Position numbers and translations under genes: made by a program. Below, in pieces: positions 7,159 through 14,975 of a DNA stretch of 14,975 bases. The number at the start of each line of letters is the position of its first letter. Position 1 is the first letter of the stretch. Location: the NCBI GenBank assembly GCA_003217835.1, contig QHMQ01000009.1, positions 1 through 14,975 of the forward strand. Direction: 5' to 3'. The notes under the pieces are model-generated. The model searched no databases. It had not been told where the DNA came from and saw nothing but the letters and a program-made list of their open reading frames with translations. The stretch is from Verrucomicrobiota bacterium (GTDB lineage Bacteria; Verrucomicrobiota; Verrucomicrobiia; Chthoniobacterales; UBA10450).

Positions 7159-8259
7159 ATGAATCGAGACAAACAGCGCGTCCTTCTCGGTATGAGCGGT
7201 GGAGTTGACTCTAGCGTGGCCGGATATTTATTGCGCGAGCAAGGTTATGAGGTCGTCGGCGTGACCATGAAAGTCTGGCCGCAGGATTGCATCTCGCGCG
7301 CGGAGGACAAGTGCTGCGGCCCGCAAGCGGTGGCTGATGCCCGCTCGGTCGCGCACTCGTTAGGCATTCCGCATTATGTGGTCGATGAAGCGGATCAATT
7401 CGAACGACTCGTAATCGATTATTTCTCGAGTGAGTATCAAGCCGGCCGGACGCCAAATCCATGCGTGATTTGCAATGAAAAGCTCAAGTTCGGAAATCTC
7501 TGGAGCAAAGCGATCGCGCTGGGCTGCGATTATATCGCGACCGGGCATTACGCGATCATCGAGCATCATGCGGACCGTGCTGCTCTGCGAAAAGGCGTCG
7601 ATTCACGCAAAGATCAGTCGTATTTCTTGTTTAGTTTGCGACAGCCGCAGCTTCGGCGCGCTCTGACACCGCTCGGCAAAATGTCGAAAGCGCAAATTCG
7701 CGAGATCGCGCGCTCGTTAGGCCTGAAGGTCGCGGACAAGGTCGACAGTCAGGAAATCTGTTTTGTGCCTGGAAACGATTACAAGGCGTTCCTGCGTTCC
7801 CGTCTTGGCGAAAACAAGTTTCACCGCGGCGAGATTTACGATGTCGATGGAAATTTTGTCGCCGAACATGAGGGAATCGAGCTCTTCACCATAGGTCAAC
7901 GCAAAGGATTGCCAGGCGGGTCAGCGCGGCCGCGCTATGTCATCGATCTCGATCCGCAAAACAATCGTGTTATCGTCGGAGACGCGAATGATTTGATTGC
8001 AGACGAGTTCGAAGTCGATCGGGTGAATTGGATCGATCGGGACGCTTCGAATGATATTGTCGATATAACAGTGAAGATTCGATATAGCCATCCGGGCACG
8101 CCAGGGACACTCACGCCACTTGAGAATGGACGCGTGCACTTTCGGTTGCACGAACCGCAAAGAGCCGTGACCCCTGGGCAAGCTGCTGTTTTTTACGATG
8201 GCGATCTAGTGCTGGGTGGCGGTTGGATTTGCCGGCAGGCCACGCCCGTGTTCGCCTAA
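7159..8259 (+). CDS. mnmA: tRNA-specific 2-thiouridylase MnmA
   Basis: A 366-residue cytoplasmic enzyme that adds sulfur to U34 of tRNA-Lys, -Glu and -Gln, using ATP to adenylate the base and a relay-derived persulfide. The PP-loop is GMSGGVDSSVAGYLL (11-25). The catalytic pair is C102 in TPNPCVICNEKLKFG and C201 in SQEICFVP; C105 is part of the CxxC. ATGHYA (127-132) and KDQSYFLF (151-158) are conserved tRNA- and ATP-contact segments. The C-terminal third (about 215-366) contains FTIGQRKGLPGG and PGQAAVFYDGDLVLGGGW, the usual beta-barrel. Length fits the family. The insert after the first strand, CISRAEDKCCGPQAVADAR, is the CC-containing variant seen in many non-proteobacterial MnmA. I used ATG 7159; a TTG at 7150 would add three residues. 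cutA begins three bases after the stop, so translational coupling is likely. Confidence 0.97.
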   Translation: MNRDKQRVLLGMSGGVDSSVAGYLLREQGYEVVGVTMKVWPQDCISRAEDKCCGPQAVADARSVAHSLGIPHYVVDEADQFERLVIDYFSSEYQAGRTPNPCVICNEKLKFGNLWSKAIALGCDYIATGHYAIIEHHADRAALRKGVDSRKDQSYFLFSLRQPQLRRALTPLGKMSKAQIREIARSLGLKVADKVDSQEICFVPGNDYKAFLRSRLGENKFHRGEIYDVDGNFVAEHEGIELFTIGQRKGLPGGSARPRYVIDLDPQNNRVIVGDANDLIADEFEVDRVNWIDRDASNDIVDITVKIRYSHPGTPGTLTPLENGRVHFRLHEPQRAVTPGQAAVFYDGDLVLGGGWICRQATPVFA

Positions 8260-8262
8260 CTA

Positions 8263-8586
8263 ATGGCCGGACAGGTTCTACTTGCGCTCAGCGCTTTTCC
8301 GGACGCACAGACCGCGAATCACGTCGCGCACACGCTAGTTGCCGAAAAGTTCGCGGCATGTGCTAACATCATTCCGGCTGTTCACTCGATCTATCGCTGG
8401 AAGGAAAAGATCGAAACCGCCGGCGAAGTGATCGTCTTTTTCAAGACCACGCAAGATCGACAGAAGGCATTTCAGGATAAACTGCGCTCGCTTCATCCAT
8501 ACGAGCTCCCTGAGATCATCTACGTCAAGATCGACAAGGGCTTGCCCGATTATTTGCGCTGGGTCGCTGAGGGCTGCGCCAGCTAA
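8263..8586 (+). CDS. cutA: CutA family protein (divalent-cation tolerance)
   Basis: A 107-residue, normally trimeric cytoplasmic protein of ferredoxin-like fold, linked in E. coli to copper tolerance through a poorly understood role. The signature is present: KFAACANIIPAVHSIYRWK (29-47), with the Cys of AACxN, then GEVIVFFKTT (54-63) and SLHPYELPEIIYVKI (81-95), ending in YLRWVAEG. Length matches the family. The gene begins three bases after the mnmA stop without its own Shine-Dalgarno, consistent with coupling. Its stop codon overlaps that of the convergent permease by four bases, so there is no space for a terminator between them. Confidence 0.95.
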   Translation: MAGQVLLALSAFPDAQTANHVAHTLVAEKFAACANIIPAVHSIYRWKEKIETAGEVIVFFKTTQDRQKAFQDKLRSLHPYELPEIIYVKIDKGLPDYLRWVAEGCAS

Positions 8587-9998
8587 TTTGCACGTGCGGC
8601 TTTTCGCCCTGCGCCGAAAATGGCAGCGCCTATGGCATTAGCAATCACGGTCACGCTGATGATTTTGGCCGCGAAAATCAGCCGACTCGGTACATCGATG
8701 ATTGGATAGACAGTGAAGAAGATCGCCAGTAGAGAGACAGCGAAGCCGCAGACCGCGGCGATTCGCAACCAAAGTCGTGCACCTTGTCGCACAGCGCTCG
8801 CGCCGGCAATCGGGATAGCGAACAGAACAAGATAAACGATTCCATAGAAAACGTTGGCGGCGTTGTCCACGAGTTGAAATGCCTCCTGGATTCCAGCGCC
8901 GATTTGGCTCGCTATCGCGATTACGAGTGTGATGGTGCCTACGAAGAAAATCGAATTGATCGGCGTTTTGTAGCGGGGGTGTAATCGCGAGAACCAATCC
9001 GGCAAAAGCCGGTCCCAGCCAGCAACCATCGGCAGTCGCGAGCTGCCTGTGAGATGAACGCTTGTCGCTGAAATCGATCGAACCGTCATCATCAAAATCC
9101 CCACTGAAGCTATGGCGCCAGCAATCGGAAAAGAACGGAAGCCCAGTCGCAATGCCTGGGGCACTGGACCGATGAGATCGATTTGATTGTTTCCGACGAG
9201 AGCCAAAACGGAGCTCGTGCCGAAAATGAACATCAGTGCGATCAATGGCGAGGCGATCATGACTGAGCGGCCGATATTGCGCGCCGGGGCGCGTGCTTCC
9301 CCTGCGAGGATCGCGACATACTCAAATCCGCTCAGCCCGCCAACGGCCAGTTTGCTGAAGATGTTGAAACAATAAAAAATCGACATTGCCGGCGCGGCGA
9401 TCTGCAGCGGATGATATTGCTTTAGCTCCCCGCGCGCGAGACTGACGAACGGTAAAACGATGAGAGCGCCGTAGGCTAGAAACATGGCAAATCCACCGGT
9501 ATTGTGCACCCATTTCCCTAACGACAAACCACGAATCCCGGTCCAACCAAGACCGGCGACAAGTGCGCAGCTGATAAGCGACACGCACAGCTTGCTGTTT
9601 GGCATCCAGCTCGCACCGATGGCGTAGGAGAGATTCGTCGTTACGAACATTCCGCCCAAAGCAATCACGGTGACGGAGAGAAGCCAGAGGTTCCACGCCA
9701 CCATGAATCCGGCAAACTCGTTGAAGCCGAGTTTCGCCCATTGGTAAAGACCACCCTCGAGTGGCATGAGACGGTTCAAATAAATGACGACCGCGGCTTG
9801 TGGAATGTAAAACAGCAAAATCGCGAGCAACCAGAAAAAGAGATGCGACGTTCCAAGCTTGGCCGCTGTGCCGACCCAGCTCGAGCCGACCACAAAGACA
9901 ATCTGGGTCAGAACGAGGTCGAACAAGCCGAGCGGCTTTTTTAATGCAGTGCTGCGGTCTTCGACCTTGCGTTCGGCGCGATTCAGGTCAGTTGTCAC
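8583..9998 (-). CDS. APC-superfamily amino-acid permease
   Basis: A 471-residue inner-membrane transporter with about twelve hydrophobic segments, the usual size and topology of amino acid-polyamine-organocation carriers. The N-terminal soluble stretch is followed by LFDLVLTQIVFVVGSSWVG (25-43), where TM1 carries the broken helix in this fold, and by LMPLEGGLYQWAKLGF (77-92), the PxEGGxYxW signature loop. TM6-like GGLSGFEYVAILAGEARAPA is the characteristic ExxxPxRN-type region, with Glu in GEA. The substrate, an amino acid or amine, cannot be told from the sequence. It starts at GTG 9998 with AGGTGG close upstream; no ATG exists near the N-terminus. It is the last gene of the leftward block, 30 bases after the small membrane-protein gene, and its end overlaps cutA convergently. 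Next to a D-Ala-D-Ala dipeptidase it could import the released alanine, which is an inference from context. Confidence 0.88.
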   Translation of the reverse strand: MTTDLNRAERKVEDRSTALKKPLGLFDLVLTQIVFVVGSSWVGTAAKLGTSHLFFWLLAILLFYIPQAAVVIYLNRLMPLEGGLYQWAKLGFNEFAGFMVAWNLWLLSVTVIALGGMFVTTNLSYAIGASWMPNSKLCVSLISCALVAGLGWTGIRGLSLGKWVHNTGGFAMFLAYGALIVLPFVSLARGELKQYHPLQIAAPAMSIFYCFNIFSKLAVGGLSGFEYVAILAGEARAPARNIGRSVMIASPLIALMFIFGTSSVLALVGNNQIDLIGPVPQALRLGFRSFPIAGAIASVGILMMTVRSISATSVHLTGSSRLPMVAGWDRLLPDWFSRLHPRYKTPINSIFFVGTITLVIAIASQIGAGIQEAFQLVDNAANVFYGIVYLVLFAIPIAGASAVRQGARLWLRIAAVCGFAVSLLAIFFTVYPIIDVPSRLIFAAKIISVTVIANAIGAAIFGAGRKAARAN

Positions 9999-10028
9999 GG
10001 GCCACCTACCGGCGAAGTTATTGTCGAT

Positions 10029-10538
10029 CTAACGTTGCTCTTCGGTAGTCGATTTTTTCGGCGGCGGCTCATTGCGAAATTCACGGTGTCGAATTTTTCC
10101 GCCGGCATAGGCGATGTAACCGCCCATCCCCAGAGTCGCTACGCCAAACAAAATCACGGCGATTGCGAGTGGCGTAGAAGATTTGGGCCATTTGATTGGC
10201 AGGGCGATGGCGACCGCGCTCAGAAGAGCCAGCGCGTAGAAAAAATAGATGAGATCTTCGGCGCGATCTTTGTGCTCGGCCAACCAGGCTTGTCCATCTC
10301 TGTCTGCCATTGATATAACGGGATTTTCGGCTTGCTCTCCATATTCATAGACCGGCCAGGCCGAGGCGGCGCAAATGAGGACAATGATTAATGTTGCGAT
10401 TTGGGCGCGGCGGCTCTTTAAAAAAAATGCGATGATCAGTCCGACCCAACCCATCGCCAATCCGTAGGTGGGCAACGGATTGATCAAAACGTGGATGTAT
10501 TCCGGTTGACGCAAATCCCGCAGGAGCGTCTCAATCAT
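10029..10538 (-). CDS. Four-helix membrane protein of unknown function
   Basis: A 169-residue protein with four predicted membrane helices at about 22-40, 46-64, 97-115 and 122-146. An extracytoplasmic loop (about 65-95, rich in D, E, Q) lies between helices 2 and 3, and the C-terminal tail is charged with a proline patch (NEPPPKKSTTEEQR). The opening IHVLINPLPTYGLAMGW recalls the start of DUF2231-type membrane proteins, but I would not assign it. Its ATG overlaps the TGA of the dipeptidase gene (ATGA), a classic coupling arrangement, so the two products are likely made together. It lies 30 bases upstream of the permease gene. The function is not known; partnership with the dipeptidase or permease is inferred from position only. 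Confidence 0.72.
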   Translation of the reverse strand: MIETLLRDLRQPEYIHVLINPLPTYGLAMGWVGLIIAFFLKSRRAQIATLIIVLICAASAWPVYEYGEQAENPVISMADRDGQAWLAEHKDRAEDLIYFFYALALLSAVAIALPIKWPKSSTPLAIAVILFGVATLGMGGYIAYAGGKIRHREFRNEPPPKKSTTEEQR

Positions 10539-11224
10539 GGCGTAGTGATCTGCGCACTATTCCGGGAGAATAATCTGTCATTTTGTTGTAATTCGTCTGG
10601 TACCTGTTTTGCCTCGATTGCGGGAACATACTTTTTCCAATTGGAAATGATAAAGTGCCACCATTCTGTGTGGAGACCGTAGAATCCGCTCCGTCCCATC
10701 GCCTTCTGCAAGAGAGTCAGGTGTGATCTGGTGATCGGATCCGATCCTTGGTAATGAAGCATCGCCGCCGGAGTGAGCTCGTCGAAATCGGTAGGCATCC
10801 GGACAAAGTGATTGCGAGCATCGGTCAGAGTCGCATCGACAGCGACACCCCAAGTGTGCATCGAACCGGCCCCGGTTTCCGGGTCCGCGACATAATCATT
10901 ATTGCGGGCCACTTGCCAAAGCTGCGCTTGCACGGATTTCGGTCGATACGCATCCCAGATTTTTAGTCGGTACAGGTAACGCCCTAGAAATGCCTGTGCT
11001 CTGACTAAACGCGACGCTACTTCGGGACGCACCAAAGCCGGAGTGCCACGCGAATATAACGCGCGTCCGGCGAGATTATTTGGACCACTGTAGCGCAACT
11101 CGACTACGATTGTCGGGTCAACCGATTTAATATCGACCAGCGGGATGGCAGCCTGTGCGGCTGCTGACTCGACTGCCATTATGCTCAACACAATTGCGAT
11201 GAAGCGATCGCTGAACCATTTCAT
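10535..11224 (-). CDS. ddpX: Exported D-Ala-D-Ala dipeptidase (VanX/DdpX-like, peptidase M15D)
   Basis: A 229-residue zinc dipeptidase expected to split D-alanyl-D-alanine. The N-terminal signal peptide is FIAIVLSIMAVESAAAQ (8-24), so it acts in the periplasm or outside. Zinc ligands and catalytic residues match VanX: R94 (WDAYRP), H123 and D130 (GSMHTWGVAVD), E187 and H190 (TEWWHF). Export fits DdpX-type enzymes that recycle wall-derived D-Ala-D-Ala, and argues against a VanX resistance role, where the enzyme is cytoplasmic. There are also no vanH/A-like genes nearby. I used ATG 11224; TTG 11236 would directly abut the upstream stop. No strong Shine-Dalgarno is seen, so coupling to the upstream gene is possible. 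The downstream membrane-protein gene overlaps by four bases. The symbol is by homology; substrate specificity is not proven. Confidence 0.9.
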   Translation of the reverse strand: MKWFSDRFIAIVLSIMAVESAAAQAAIPLVDIKSVDPTIVVELRYSGPNNLAGRALYSRGTPALVRPEVASRLVRAQAFLGRYLYRLKIWDAYRPKSVQAQLWQVARNNDYVADPETGAGSMHTWGVAVDATLTDARNHFVRMPTDFDELTPAAMLHYQGSDPITRSHLTLLQKAMGRSGFYGLHTEWWHFIISNWKKYVPAIEAKQVPDELQQNDRLFSRNSAQITTP

Positions 11225-11236
11225 TTGTCTGAGCAA

Positions 11237-13114
11237 TCAGTGCGCAGTCGCGACTGCCGGAGCGTCTGTCTTTGCAATGCGTTCGATCAAAAGTCGAGCA
11301 CTATTCTCAGGAACGGTGAAACGCAATTCCAAGTTCGAAGCGCCCTGCCTTTGGATCTCCGGTGGTTGCGAGTAGAGCAACAATTCTGAATCTGCCAAAC
11401 GCAACCAGCGTCTCGGATCATCGTGCAAATTACGGGCGAAATCGGCCGTATTTTCGGATCGATTTAATCTTATGAGCAATTTTGCTTTCACTGGGTTTTG
11501 CAATGTCACCGCAAAGCCGAGCAATTGTGAAACATCGAGCAGATCGCGCGCGAAGCTTGGATGAAAGACCCGTGAGAGATCGGGCGGATTGCGCGAAATG
11601 AGTCGCAGCGCGCTCTCCCGATCGAGCGCCTGAAAACGATCAAAAAGCTGACCGGTGATTTTCAGGTCCGGCTTCATTCCGAGCCGGACACGGACCAGTT
11701 CGTCCACTTCATCAGGCGCGCCAACAGCGAGCGTTGCAGGACCGACCCGCGCAACGGTGAACCCCGGTGGCCGTTCCCAAACCGGCAAACCGCTGATGGT
11801 GCGCCTTTGGAAAGTCTTGTCTTCGGCGATTCTGAGAATGGCGCGGGAAACGTCTCGGCGCGCCTCGATCAAGACGAACTCTCGCGTTTTCTCCGGCTGT
11901 TCCGTGGTGACTGCACGAGTGATGCGGGCGGCGTCGTGAGGCAAGTTCAATCCCGGAGTCAGTGCCGCAGCCCCTATCAGGCCCGACCAGATTTTTGGCC
12001 AAATTTCCGTTTGACCGTTGCGCCACCGTTTCGCGAGATCGGCACGTTCAAACTGGTCGGTATTGATCGACAAAATCGCATCCGTCTCTTGCGGCAACCA
12101 TTCGCGCTTGTGCGGAGATTGGAATGCAACAGGTAGAATGATCGCGAGCAGTGCGAGGACGGAAATGGCGCTGAAATAGAATTTTCGCAGTTCCTGTTTG
12201 TCGATTTGGCTGGAGAGCAACGCCAGCTCGGCGCGGTGCTGCAAATGCCGATTCACGGCCTCATGGCGGCGATGCGCCTCGGTGAGCAGATGCGGCGCAT
12301 TTGGCGGTGCAATTCCCTGCGCGGCGAGATGACGCCCAATATTCAAATACGCGGGATTTTTCCGTTCCTCAACTGTTTGATGATGCGCGCGCGCTTCTCG
12401 GACTGCTTCCTGTTGTACGCGGACGTTCTCGGTCAGTGTCCGGTCGCGCGCTTCAAATTCGGTCCGAACGCGTTCGATGTTTTTTTCGACAACTGAAAGT
12501 TGAGCTTCGGCGACGATCAGTTTTTCTTTGGCAAGCCGAGCAGCATCTGCGCTGCCGAGCCGGGCCCGGACAAGTTCCGCCCGCTCCTCCGGAAAGCGGG
12601 CACGACGCGCGCCGATGTTCGTTGATTGCGCTTCGAGATCAGGGGGCGGAGGATCCAATGCCCGCAGATCAGACAGTTGCTTTAACAGGTCACGATCAGC
12701 AGCGTCGTTCTCCTGAATCCGGCGCTCAACAGCAGCCAATTCTCGTTCGCAGAGGTCGACTGTGTTCTTTGCTTGATTGCGACGCTGGAGTAGCGGCTTC
12801 TTCTCTGCTTCCAACTTCGCAACAGCAGCATTTTGTTCGCGCGTATTTTGTTGCCGATCCGCCTCAATCTTTTTAATCCCCTCTTCAATCTGGGCGATTC
12901 GAAGCGCGACCTCTTTTTGTTCCTGCTCCAGCTTTTTCAATGCGACGATCTCATTGCGCAGCTCAGGAAAATTCGCCGCCTGCGTGGTACCTTCGCGGCC
13001 GAGATTTATTTCGCTTTTTTGGAGGAGGCGTTTTTCGTGACGCAGCGCCAAGCGCGTTCTCTGGCGCCTGACTTTCAAGGCGATCTCACGAAAGCCTGTG
13101 CGAATGAAACTCAC
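11237..13114 (-). CDS. Large coiled-coil protein with one membrane helix and an extracytoplasmic domain; function unknown
   Basis: A 625-residue protein with three parts. Residues 1-30 are very basic. Residues 52-250 form a long coiled coil rich in E, K, R, Q and A, broken at a PPPP run (155-158), so probably two helical rods in a hairpin. A second helical region (275-310) leads to a single membrane helix, FYFSAISVLALLAIILPVAF (312-331). The C-terminal domain (338-625) starts LPQETDAILSINTDQFERAD and has mixed alpha/beta character (ISGLPVWERPPGFTVARVGP and TLAVGAPDEVDELVRVRLG). This opening recalls DUF3352-like exported proteins, but I cannot assign a family. If the membrane helix is oriented by the positive N-terminal side, the coiled coil is cytoplasmic and the C-terminal domain periplasmic. 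GTG 13114 is the only reasonable start: a stop lies 12 bases upstream and no Shine-Dalgarno is clear. It lies 78 bases after the acs stop and one frame-abutting base before the dipeptidase region. Confidence 0.75.
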   Translation of the reverse strand: MSFIRTGFREIALKVRRQRTRLALRHEKRLLQKSEINLGREGTTQAANFPELRNEIVALKKLEQEQKEVALRIAQIEEGIKKIEADRQQNTREQNAAVAKLEAEKKPLLQRRNQAKNTVDLCERELAAVERRIQENDAADRDLLKQLSDLRALDPPPPDLEAQSTNIGARRARFPEERAELVRARLGSADAARLAKEKLIVAEAQLSVVEKNIERVRTEFEARDRTLTENVRVQQEAVREARAHHQTVEERKNPAYLNIGRHLAAQGIAPPNAPHLLTEAHRRHEAVNRHLQHRAELALLSSQIDKQELRKFYFSAISVLALLAIILPVAFQSPHKREWLPQETDAILSINTDQFERADLAKRWRNGQTEIWPKIWSGLIGAAALTPGLNLPHDAARITRAVTTEQPEKTREFVLIEARRDVSRAILRIAEDKTFQRRTISGLPVWERPPGFTVARVGPATLAVGAPDEVDELVRVRLGMKPDLKITGQLFDRFQALDRESALRLISRNPPDLSRVFHPSFARDLLDVSQLLGFAVTLQNPVKAKLLIRLNRSENTADFARNLHDDPRRWLRLADSELLLYSQPPEIQRQGASNLELRFTVPENSARLLIERIAKTDAPAVATAH

Positions 13115-13192
13115 AGAAAGAGGCTAGCCGAATCCGTGCTCACACAAACGCAAATCTTTAGTCCGAAAGGGGAGACAGCGCTTGCACTTGTT

Positions 13193-14461
13193 TTACTCTT
13201 CGGAATCGCTCAACTTTGCCAGGACGCCGAAATCTTCCAGTGTAGTTGTATCGCCGGTGACCTTTGCGCCACTTGCGATCTCTTTGAGAAGCCGTCGCAT
13301 GATTTTGCCGCTGCGTGTCTTTGGCAGCGCTTCGGCGAAGCGAACTTCGTCCGGCTTTGCGATTGCGCCGATGTGCGTGCCGACATGATCGCGCAATTCC
13401 GCCTGCAGCCCGCGCGTAGGATCGATGCCCGTTTTCAGCGTCACAAAGGCCACGACGCCCTGGCCCTTTAACTCATCCGGCCTGCTAACCACGGCTGCCT
13501 CGGCGACTCCCGGGTGGCTGACAAGCGCGCTTTCAATTTCTGATGTGCCAAGCCTGTGCCCGGCAACGTTCAAGACGTCGTCGATCCGGCCAACGATCCA
13601 GAAATAGCCGTCTTCATCGCGGCGCGCCCCGTCGCCGGTGAGATAATTCCCTTTAAATTCGCTCCAGTATTGCTGTCGATAGCGCGCTTTGTCGCCGTAA
13701 ATCGTGCGCAACATCGCAGGCCATGGCCGCCGAAGGATTAATTTACCGCCGACATTCGGTCCGACTTCATGGCCCTTTTCATCGACAATGGCTGGCTCGA
13801 CACCGAAGAATGGGAGCGTTGCGCTTCCCGGTTTTGTCGGAATTGCACCGGGAAGAGGCGTAATCAGAATCGACCCGGTCTCGGTTTGCCACCACGTGTC
13901 GACAATCGGGCACCGGCCGCCGCCGATGTTTTTGTGATACCACATCCAAACTTCCGGATTGATTGGTTCGCCGACTGTGCCAAGCAAGCGGAGCGATGAG
14001 AGATCATGTTTCGCCACCCAATCGTCGCCCCAGCGAATGAAAGCGCGGATTGCTGTCGGAGCGGTGTAAAGAATGTTGACTCGATATTCTTCGATGATTT
14101 TCCAGAAGCGATCGGGCTCGGGCCAGTTCGGGGCCCCCTCGTACATAACAGTCGTCGCACCATTCGCCAGCGGACCATAAACGATATAGCTGTGGCCGGT
14201 CACCCAGCCGACGTCGGCGGTGCACCAAAAAATGTCTTCATCACGAATGTCGAAGACATACTTCATGGTCGAGTAAACACCGACGAGATAACCGCCAGTG
14301 GTATGCAGGATCCCCTTCGGCTTCCCGGTGGAACCGCTGGTATAGAGAAGGTAAAGCGGATGCTCGCTATCGAGTGATGTCGGCGGACAATTTGCATCGA
14401 CATACTCCAGTTCCCGGTACCACCAGACATCGCGGCCTTCTTCCATGTGCGTCATCCACAT
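13193..14461 (-). pseudogene. acs: acs, acetyl-CoA synthetase: C-terminal part in shifted frame
   Basis: This open frame of 422 residues holds the C-terminal two thirds of AMP-forming acetyl-CoA synthetase, which makes acetyl-CoA from acetate, ATP and CoA. True homology begins at HMEEGRDVWW (fragment residues 5-14). Then come the ATP-binding P-loop YTSGSTGKPKG (40-50), DTWWQTETG, YLTGDGARRDEDGYFW, the hinge GRIDDVLNVAGHRLGT, and the catalytic/acetylation Lys in PKTRSGKIMRR (K386). All key motifs are intact. The apparent ATG at 14461 is not a biological start: it lies inside the other frame, and the first four residues are not homologous. By itself the fragment lacks the N-terminal region of the CoA/acetate domain and should be inactive. 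The stop is followed by 78 bases before the coiled-coil gene on the same strand. Confidence 0.88.
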
Positions 14462-14975
14462 TTTTCTTCAATGGCACAATTCCGCCGCGGCGATATCCGC
14501 CATCCGCTGTCACAACAGCGATTGCGCCGCTGTCGGTAATTCGGTCACGAATGCTGTCCGCGCTAAACCCGCCGAAGACGACCGAATGCACCGCACCGAT
14601 GCGTGCGCAGGCCAGCATTGCTATGGCGGCTTCGGGAATCGCTGGCAGATAAATGATAACGCGATCGCCCTTCTTGATCTTGTTCCGTTTCAGCACATTC
14701 GCGAACCGGCAGACTTCGTGATGCAATTGCTGGTAGGTAAGCGTGCGCTTGTCGCCAGGTTCGCCCTCCCAGATTATTGCCGCCTTATTCCGGCGCGGTC
14801 CGGCTAGATGCCGATCCAGACAATTCTCCGAGATGTTGAGCTTGCCACCGACAAACCACTTTGCGAATGGCGCTTTCCAATCGAGGACCTTTTTCCATCT
14901 GGCGCGCCAAGCCAGCTCACTCGCTTCGCGCCCCCAGAATTTTGCCGGCTGCTTAATCGACTCTCGATACATGCG
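14367..14975 (-). pseudogene. acs: acs, acetyl-CoA synthetase: N-terminal part, partial at right edge and frameshifted
   Basis: This frame enters from the right edge and matches the N-terminal third of acetyl-CoA synthetase. It begins near E. coli residue 27 (MYRESIKQPAKFWGREA), followed by ISENCLDRHLAGPRRNKAAI, YLPAIPEAAIAMLACARIGA, VHSVVFGGFSADSIRDRI, and ADGGYRRGGIVPLKKNVDDA. Homology stops at the GCA codon at 14448-14450. The remaining residues down to the stop at 14367 are out-of-frame read-through of the C-terminal part. The ATG at 14972 is an internal Met: the frame is still open at the edge, and the family has about 26 more residues upstream. Codon-level conservation on both sides of the break looks undamaged, so the break is either recent or an assembly error. 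Confidence 0.86.
14443..14453 (-). other. Deletion/frameshift junction in acs
   Basis: On the minus strand GAC GCA CAT GGA in the N-terminal frame becomes CAC ATG GAA GAA GGC in the C-terminal frame. In E. coli Acs the equivalent points (VDDA and QEGRD) are separated by about 22-24 residues (the VEHVVVLKRTGG region), which are absent here. The missing DNA must be 2 mod 3 in length, about 68 bases if the spacing is as in E. coli. The sequence GCACATG at the join may mark microhomology. Simple base insertion, deletion or ribosomal frameshifting would not explain the missing residues. Confidence 0.75.

Noticed and set aside
10535..11224. Vancomycin-resistance vanX gene
   Set aside because: The protein has a signal peptide and there are no vanH, vanA or vanS/R-like neighbours; a wall-recycling DdpX-like role is more likely.
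12301..13471. Two long plus-strand open frames (191 and 212 codons) opposite the coiled-coil and acs genes
   Set aside because: They mirror Glu/Lys/Arg-rich codons of the real minus-strand genes, lack recognisable motifs and good ribosome-binding sites, and conflict with strongly supported coding frames.
14440..14475. Programmed ribosomal frameshift joining the two acs frames
   Set aside because: An A-rich stretch (AAGAAAAAT on the minus strand) lies next to the join, but a shift would still leave about 22 conserved residues missing, so a deletion explains the data better.

Overview
The window looks like chromosomal DNA of a free-living Gram-negative-type bacterium. It is densely coding, with GC content in the mid-50s by eye. 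A Tat-exported metallophosphoesterase, a TonB C-terminal-domain protein and a secreted D-Ala-D-Ala dipeptidase point to a diderm. The mix of proteins is reminiscent of soil Verrucomicrobiota, but that is only an impression; no rRNA or other phylogenetic marker is present. I saw no mobile element, CRISPR array, tRNA or rRNA.

Layout. (A) Positions 1-3972 hold five genes on the minus strand. Read from right to left these are a berberine-bridge-type FAD oxidoreductase, an OsmC-family protein, a DUF4242-adenylate cyclase fusion, a small exported protein of unknown function, and a winged-helix plus GIY-YIG (T5orf172-type) protein that runs off the left edge. Spacings are short (11-57 bases for the first four), so co-transcription is plausible. 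(B) Positions 4024-8586 hold five genes on the plus strand: a 5'-nucleotidase-like phosphoesterase, a protein with tandem TonB_C-like modules, a 3-methyladenine DNA glycosylase (Mpg/AAG type), the tRNA 2-thiouridylase mnmA and cutA. Blocks A and B diverge from a gap of only 51 bases. (C) Positions 8583-14975 are again on the minus strand. From right to left they hold acetyl-CoA synthetase (acs, broken), a large coiled-coil/membrane protein of unknown function, a VanX/DdpX-type dipeptidase, a small four-helix membrane protein and an APC-type amino-acid permease. Blocks B and C converge with a 4-base overlap of the stop codons of cutA and the permease.

Main points of interest. acs is split into two frames: both halves align with normal acetyl-CoA synthetase, but about 22 residues between them are missing. 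A deletion of roughly 68 bases, either natural or an assembly error, explains this. The cyclase couples a DUF4242 sensor-like domain to a catalytic domain with an ATP-type Lys/Asp pair but Gln in place of the usual transition-state Asn. It sits between OsmC and FAD-oxidoreductase genes and a small exported protein, which suggests, but does not prove, a redox- or metal-linked cAMP module. The dipeptidase, membrane protein and permease form a compact group that could recycle cell-wall D-alanine. The 625-residue coiled-coil protein next to acs matches no family I can name.
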